NCBI GenBank assembly: GCA_026983895.1
Contig: JALSTF010000063.1
Span: 1 to 18,336 of the forward strand
Reading direction: 5' to 3'
DNA from: Sulfurovum sp.
GTDB lineage: Bacteria; Campylobacterota; Campylobacteria; Campylobacterales; Sulfurovaceae
Length of the DNA: 18,336 nt
The position numbers were made by a program, and so were the translations under genes. Below the pieces are notes generated by a model. The model was not told the origin of the DNA and searched no databases. It saw only the letters and a program-made list of their open reading frames with translations. Positions 14,286 through 18,336 of this stretch are shown in pieces; the stretch's first letter is position 1; every line of letters starts with the position of its first letter.

Positions 14286-15275
14286 ATGAGCGATACAAGA
14301 AAAGTAACGATAAAAGCATTCCGATTCAATGCGGAAACGGATTATCTCCCATACTATAAACAGTATGAGATGGAAGTGGGCAAAGATGAACTCATTCTTG
14401 ACCTTCTGAACAGGATCAAGTGGGAACATGACGGCTCTTTCTCCTACAGACGGTCATGCAGACACGGTATCTGCGGTGCCTGTGCCATCAAAGTGAACGG
14501 CAGAGCGACACTGGCCTGTAAGCAGAATGCCATTGAACTGCTCGACCTCTTCAACAATGAACTGGTCTTTGAGCCTTCAAGCAAAAAACGTGTGGTCAAA
14601 GATATGATCATCGACAAGAAGGATTTCTGGGACAAACATGCCGCAGTGCAGCCTTATGTCGTTGCCGATATCGACCCGCATCCTGAACATGAAACAAAAC
14701 AGAGTATTGCAGATTTCAATAAATTCCTTGATTCCGATCTTTGTATCCAGTGCGGTGCCTGCCACTACTCCTGCCCTGCCCTTGAAGCCAACTCAGACTT
14801 CCTCGGGCCGGCAGCGCTCAATGCCGCCTACCGCTTCACGATAGATACGCGTGATGAAGCCGGAAAAGAGAGACTTGAACTGACAGCGGAACCGGGTGTG
14901 GGCGTCTGGGACTGTGTGAAATGTTTCGAATGTGCCGAAGCCTGCCCCAAAGATATCAATCCGATCGAGAAGATCACCAAACTGCACAATATGCAGTTCG
15001 AACAGGGTGTAGCCGTCAGCAATGTCGCTACACGTCATGCCGAAGGTTTCGTCCGAAGCATCAAGAAACACGGTTTCCTTGACGAAGCGGATATTGTCGT
15101 TTACTCTGAAGGGTATCTTGGCATGTACAAGCACCTCAAAACCGCAATGAAAATGATGAAAGCGGGCAAGATCCACTGGAACGACGGCCTGCCGTGGGTG
15201 GACAATGTACCGAAATCAAAAAATCTCGATGAAATCCAGAAACTCATCGAAATTTCACAAACGAACAAGCTGTAA
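14286..15275 (+). CDS. sdhB: Succinate dehydrogenase / fumarate reductase iron-sulfur subunit
   Basis: 329 residues carrying electrons from SdhA to SdhE. The start is the second of two adjacent ATGs (14286), five bases from a perfect AAGGAGG that overlaps the sdhA stop. The N-terminal ferredoxin domain has [2Fe-2S] ligands C58, C63, C66 and C78 (CRHGICGAC...C). The second domain has CIQCGACHYSCP (C153, C156, C159, C163) for [4Fe-4S]. The third motif reads CVKCFECAEACPKDINP (C210, C213, C216, C220). Ordinary SdhB/FrdB has a non-Cys residue at the second of these positions and binds [3Fe-4S], so a second [4Fe-4S] is predicted here, as in archaeal and other type E enzymes. The tail of about 90 residues after the clusters is longer than in E. 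coli. Confidence 0.95.
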   Translation: MSDTRKVTIKAFRFNAETDYLPYYKQYEMEVGKDELILDLLNRIKWEHDGSFSYRRSCRHGICGACAIKVNGRATLACKQNAIELLDLFNNELVFEPSSKKRVVKDMIIDKKDFWDKHAAVQPYVVADIDPHPEHETKQSIADFNKFLDSDLCIQCGACHYSCPALEANSDFLGPAALNAAYRFTIDTRDEAGKERLELTAEPGVGVWDCVKCFECAEACPKDINPIEKITKLHNMQFEQGVAVSNVATRHAEGFVRSIKKHGFLDEADIVVYSEGYLGMYKHLKTAMKMMKAGKIHWNDGLPWVDNVPKSKNLDEIQKLIEISQTNKL

Positions 15276-15284
15276 GGAGAAACG

Positions 15285-16169
15285 ATGAGCACATTAAAAT
15301 ACGCACTATTTACCGGATGTACCGCCAAACAATCCACCCCGGAGCTACTCTCTTCTACACTTGCTGTAGCGAAGAAACTGGGTATCGAGATCACGATACT
15401 CGAAGAGGCAAGCTGCTGCGGTGCCAGCCACCTTCAGGATTTCGACGAATTCCTCGCCCATGTCCTCAATGCACGGAATATCTGCTATGCAGAGAAACTG
15501 GGCCTGACCATGATCACCATCTGCAACACCTGTCAGCTCAACTCCGCCATGACCAAACATGCACTCGACACCGACCCGGAGCTTAAAGCCCGCGTTAACG
15601 AGAAACTGGCAGAGGTCGGCCTTGAGTACAAAGGGACTTCCGAGATCAAGCATTTCCTTTACTGCCTTATAGACGAGTATGGTCTTGAGAACATCAAGGA
15701 TAAAGTGGAAGTACCGCTCAGCCACCTGAATATCGCACCGTTCTACGGCTGCCACAACATCCGCCCTTCCGAACTGCACCACACAAGCAACGGCGGAGAG
15801 AATCCGTACAACCCGACTTCTCTCGACCAGCTCATTGATGCCCTTGAGGGCCATCCGGTTGACTATGACCACAAGAATAAGTGCTGCGGTTTCCACGTAG
15901 AACTTCAGGCAAACCACACTTCCGAGATCCTCGCAGGGAATGCTATGGTCGATGCCATCGACAACAATGCGGACATCATGGTCACCCCCTGCCCGCTCTG
16001 CCACCTCAAAATGGACACGTACCAGGACGACATAGGCAAAGTCATCGGACGCGATGTGGAACTTCCTGTCCTGCACATGCCTCAAATGGTCGCACTCGCA
16101 CTCGGATGCACACCCAAAGAGATAGGGCTAAACTACCACGTTCAGAAAGCCACACATCTAACGGCCTAA
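15285..16169 (+). CDS. sdhE: SdhE: HdrB-like CCG-domain subunit of type E succinate dehydrogenase
   Basis: 294 residues with two cysteine-rich CCG domains. The first uses C12, C44-C45 (SCCGASHL) and C80/C83 (CNTC). The second uses C156 (FYGCHNIRP), C200-C201 (KCCGFHVE) and C236/C239 (CPLC). This is the full CCG pattern seen in heterodisulfide reductase subunit B, where it binds noncubane [4Fe-4S] clusters. In type E enzymes this subunit replaces the haem-bearing membrane anchors and passes electrons to quinone at the membrane surface; no transmembrane helix is present. The ATG at 15285 follows AAGGAG and lies nine bases after the sdhB stop. It is the last gene of the operon, with a terminator directly behind. 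The name sdhE here is not the FAD assembly factor SdhE/SdhAF2. Confidence 0.92.
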   Translation: MSTLKYALFTGCTAKQSTPELLSSTLAVAKKLGIEITILEEASCCGASHLQDFDEFLAHVLNARNICYAEKLGLTMITICNTCQLNSAMTKHALDTDPELKARVNEKLAEVGLEYKGTSEIKHFLYCLIDEYGLENIKDKVEVPLSHLNIAPFYGCHNIRPSELHHTSNGGENPYNPTSLDQLIDALEGHPVDYDHKNKCCGFHVELQANHTSEILAGNAMVDAIDNNADIMVTPCPLCHLKMDTYQDDIGKVIGRDVELPVLHMPQMVALALGCTPKEIGLNYHVQKATHLTA

Positions 16170-16171
16170 AG

Positions 16172-16202
16172 ACAGCAGCGGATCTTCCGCATCGCTGTTT
16201 TT
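16172..16202 (+). terminator. Terminator of the sdhABE operon
   Basis: ACAGC and GCGG pair with CCGC and GCTGT around loop ATCTT, with small bulges, followed by TTTTT (16198-16202). It lies two bases after the sdhE stop. The 59 bases from here to the helicase stop show nothing further. Confidence 0.75.
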
Positions 16203-16261
16203 ACCGATTTTCTTTTCAGTACCTCCAAACGTGGCAGACTGTGGTCCTATTTAGGGCACCT

Positions 16262-17980
16262 CTAATCTATAAACAACATACAGACCCGAATGTCATCATA
16301 ACCCACTTCACCGTTCAAAGCTTCAAATACAGGCTTCAAACGCAATTTCCCATCATCGGGAAAATGCTCAGGCATTTTTTGGGTCATGAGTTTGAGTACG
16401 GCTGATTCGACTTTGTCAAACAGTGCTTCCTTGGGTTTATATTTATTCATATCAAAATCGGGGTCTTCCTCCTTTATCAATGCGAGGTGCTGCACTATCG
16501 TACTCTTGGACAGCCCTCTATGGGTTGCCAGCCTGATAAGAGTATCAGACTTGGGTATGAGGTTTTTGGTCTTCATGTAGGTGGGAGTGACATAGGATGA
16601 ATGCGAAGGCTTACCTGCTTTGATGTTGGCGCGTTCTTCTTCTATCTTCGCTTTTTCCACTACCCCGCCCATACGGCGGATATGCTCTTCGCACTGTGCC
16701 TCAAAGGCTTCCTGGCTCATGGACTCTGCACGCTCTACGGCCTTGGCGGATGCTCCCTTAATGCGGCTGTCTACATGAAGTATGAGCGGATCAACACGCA
16801 ATGCCATAGGATTGAGCCCCATGAGACGCAAGCCCTCTATGTTTTTGATACGCGAGAGTGCCACATATCCCTGCCCAGACTCAAAGGTCCTGGAGAGGTC
16901 TATCTCTGCTGCATCCAGGGTCATCCCCTGACTTTTATGTATCGTGATGGCCCATGCCAAACGCAATGGCACCTGTGAAACAGTGGCTATGACCTTGCCG
17001 CTGTCATTTTCCAGGCTCCACTCTTCCAGGTCCACCTTTATCTTCTGCCCCTCTGATGTACGGACGATGGGCATTTTGTCTATGGGGCTGAAGCTCTCTA
17101 CTTTTCCCGTAGTACCATTCACATATCCTGCTTCGGCATTGTTCTTGATAAAGATGACCACTGCACCCTTTTTAAGTGTGAGACGCTCCAGGACCAGTGA
17201 CGATTTAAATATTTTCTCTATATTCTTCTCGCTGCCTTTATGCTCACAGACAAAGAGCTTCTCTTCAGCGTCAAGTTTGTCCAGCTCTTCCTGGTTGATG
17301 CGGTCTACATCCAGATTGTGGGTGTAGAGTCTTGTGGGGGTATCTATACCCAGTGCGGCTTCATGTCTGCTCTTGAGCAGTGCTTCAGAAGCAGGTGTTA
17401 TCTCTCCGGAACGTATGTCGTCCAGTATGCCTATGAGCCTGTTGTCGTCCTGTCTAAATTTCTCTTCCAGGTAGCAGGTTTGAAGCGCTAACGCCCTCCA
17501 CGCCTCAGACTGCCACGCAAAGCGTTTTTCTTTGGGGGTCTTGCTCACCGGCGGAAGCTGAAAGAAGTCTCCAGAGATCACCACCTGCACCCCGCCAAAA
17601 GGGGCATCTGTCCCCTTGAACCTACGCAGTATCATATCCATCGCAGAGAACAGCTCGGGAGAGACCATGGAGATCTCGTCGATGATGAGTAGCTTCAGCT
17701 TGGAAAAACGCGTCTTCAAGTACTTTTTGTCCAACAAAAAGTCCACATACCCTTCATCTATGTTCTCACGTATGCCCAAAGCAAAAAAAGAATGTATCGT
17801 CTGCCCGCCCAAATGCGAAGCCGCTATCCCCGTAGGTGCCACAATAGCCGGATAGACCCGGCGTTCTTTCAAGTACTGCGTATAAAGGTGAAGCAAATAG
17901 GTCTTACCCGTCCCTGCTGACCCTGTGATAAAGACATTTTTACCTGATTTTAGTATGTTAAGTGCAGTGCTTTGTTTCAT
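16262..17980 (-). CDS. PIF1-type helicase with C-terminal HTH
   Basis: 572 residues. The N-terminal AAA/superfamily 1B core has Walker A GSAGTGKT (20-27), motif Ia APTGIAASHLGG (48-59) with IHSFF, Walker B LLIIDEISM (97-105) and GDFFQLPPV (about 136-144). The C-terminal helicase motifs are AWAITIHKSQGMTLD and GQGYVALSR. These are the features of PIF1/RecD2-like 5'-to-3' DNA helicases, which unwind forks, G-quadruplexes or R-loops. Residues about 475-510 (DTLIRLATHRGLSKSTIVQHL) look like the HTH_40 module also fused to some RecQ proteins. No nuclease domain is present. A TATAAT ends seven bases before the ATG at 17980 and no ribosome site is visible, suggesting a leaderless mRNA. It converges on sdhE. 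Exact substrate unknown. Confidence 0.9.
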   Translation of the reverse strand: MKQSTALNILKSGKNVFITGSAGTGKTYLLHLYTQYLKERRVYPAIVAPTGIAASHLGGQTIHSFFALGIRENIDEGYVDFLLDKKYLKTRFSKLKLLIIDEISMVSPELFSAMDMILRRFKGTDAPFGGVQVVISGDFFQLPPVSKTPKEKRFAWQSEAWRALALQTCYLEEKFRQDDNRLIGILDDIRSGEITPASEALLKSRHEAALGIDTPTRLYTHNLDVDRINQEELDKLDAEEKLFVCEHKGSEKNIEKIFKSSLVLERLTLKKGAVVIFIKNNAEAGYVNGTTGKVESFSPIDKMPIVRTSEGQKIKVDLEEWSLENDSGKVIATVSQVPLRLAWAITIHKSQGMTLDAAEIDLSRTFESGQGYVALSRIKNIEGLRLMGLNPMALRVDPLILHVDSRIKGASAKAVERAESMSQEAFEAQCEEHIRRMGGVVEKAKIEEERANIKAGKPSHSSYVTPTYMKTKNLIPKSDTLIRLATHRGLSKSTIVQHLALIKEEDPDFDMNKYKPKEALFDKVESAVLKLMTQKMPEHFPDDGKLRLKPVFEALNGEVGYDDIRVCMLFID

Positions 17981-17987
17981 GGGAAGT

Positions 17988-17995
17988 ATTATAGC
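17988..17995 (-). promoter_or_regulatory. -10 box of the helicase gene (possibly leaderless)
   Basis: GCTATAAT on the minus strand, seven bases before the ATG at 17980, the same arrangement as thiL. Confidence 0.5.
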
Positions 17996-18083
17996 GTTTA
18001 GTTTATTGATAAAGTTGTAAAAGTGCTTACCTACAACACGAAAGAGTTTATGAAGCTTGAGGGATTGGCTTTGGATGATTGGG

Positions 18084-18134
18084 TATAATATATCTCTAAA
18101 TCAAGAGCAGACTATCAATCCTCTTGGATATAAT
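18084..18134 (+). promoter_or_regulatory. Two candidate -10 boxes before the antiporter gene, with an inverted repeat
   Basis: TATAAT occurs at 18084-18089 and 18129-18134. Between them CAAGAG (18102-18107) and CTCTTG (18121-18126) form a 6-bp inverted repeat with a 13-base gap, which would sit in the leader of the upstream transcript. No firm -35 box is visible for either. Confidence 0.35.
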
Positions 18135-18165
18135 AACGTTTTATTAAATAGTGCAGGGGTAGAAG

Positions 18166-18336
18166 ATGGACTACGAATTTGTTATTCTTATTCTTTTTGT
18201 GATCGCCTCGATCGTCGCCGTTGTCACTAGACGGCTCAAGTTGCCTTATACGATCGCACTGGTGGCAGTCGGCCTGATACTCGGTTCGCTCCATCTGCTC
18301 AATCCGCCCCACCTTACGCAGGAGTTGCTCTATGCA
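18166..18336 (+). CDS. CPA-family Na+/H+ antiporter, N-terminal part (runs off the window edge)
   Basis: 57 codons are visible from the ATG at 18166, which has AGGGG six bases upstream. Residues 5-20 (FVILILFVIASIVAVV) form a first membrane helix. TRRLKLPYTIALVAVGLILG (21-40) is the conserved Arg-x-x-Lys-x-Pro entry and second helix of monovalent cation:proton antiporters of the CPA1/NhaP and CPA2 type, which exchange Na+ or K+ for H+ across the inner membrane. HLLNPPHLTQELLYA begins the next loop. The rest of the transporter, including the ion-binding acidic residues, lies beyond the window, so the ion cannot be told. Confidence 0.8.
   Translation, partial: MDYEFVILILFVIASIVAVVTRRLKLPYTIALVAVGLILGSLHLLNPPHLTQELLYA

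Noticed and set aside
1..18336. tRNA, rRNA, insertion sequences or prophage genes
   Set aside because: No cloverleaf, rRNA core sequence, transposase motif or terminal inverted repeats were seen by eye.

Overview
The window looks like chromosomal DNA of a Campylobacterota (epsilonproteobacterial) chemolithotroph, most like Sulfurovum or its relatives. This rests on the succinate dehydrogenase set sdhA-sdhB-sdhE with an HdrB-like third subunit, a short ThiL, a stand-alone PIF1-type helicase with a C-terminal HTH, and short -10 boxes of the form GNTAnAAT with poor -35 boxes. This is inferred from protein character; no database was searched.

Layout. (1) 1-975, minus strand: the start of an unknown protein cut by the window edge, then an unknown 191-residue protein. 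Its leader carries what I read as a class I cyclic-di-GMP riboswitch (872-975). Three 10-bp-phased repeats lie just upstream (1021-1050). (2) 1197-2939, plus: murA (peptidoglycan precursor synthesis) and a CYTH-family triphosphatase-like protein, 6 bases apart. (3) 2960-6562, minus: a PAS-PAS-PAS-GGDEF-EAL cyclic-di-GMP enzyme and truD. (4) 6712-7277, plus: a small AT-rich DUF4258 / YgiT-type zinc-finger pair resembling a toxin-antitoxin module, with its own promoter and a 3' hairpin. (5) 7360-9489, plus: gph and an FAD-dependent oxidoreductase of unknown substrate, probably one transcript. (6) 9494-10321, minus: thiL, convergent. (7) 10409-11167, plus: a secreted glycine-zipper protein with two peptidoglycan-binding repeats, then a terminator. 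(8) 11318-16169, plus: a 350-residue protein, then sdhA, sdhB and sdhE, closed by a good terminator at 16172-16202. (9) 16262-17980, minus: helicase. (10) 18166 to the edge, plus: start of a CPA-type Na+/H+ antiporter.

Two observations stand out. First, cyclic-di-GMP appears twice within 5 kb: as an RNA switch in front of a gene of unknown function, and as a three-PAS sensor enzyme that can in principle make and break the messenger. Second, the protein encoded just before sdhA aligns by eye along its whole length with SdhB followed by the second half of SdhE, yet has lost essentially every cluster-binding cysteine. It looks like a redox-dead SdhB-SdhE fusion kept beside the live enzyme.

The SdhABE set itself looks cytoplasmic (no Tat signal on SdhA), and SdhB has a twelfth cluster cysteine that predicts a [4Fe-4S] third cluster in place of [3Fe-4S].

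The only stretch over 300 bases without a gene is 823-1196. It holds the riboswitch, the phased repeats and an AT-rich promoter zone for both flanking genes.
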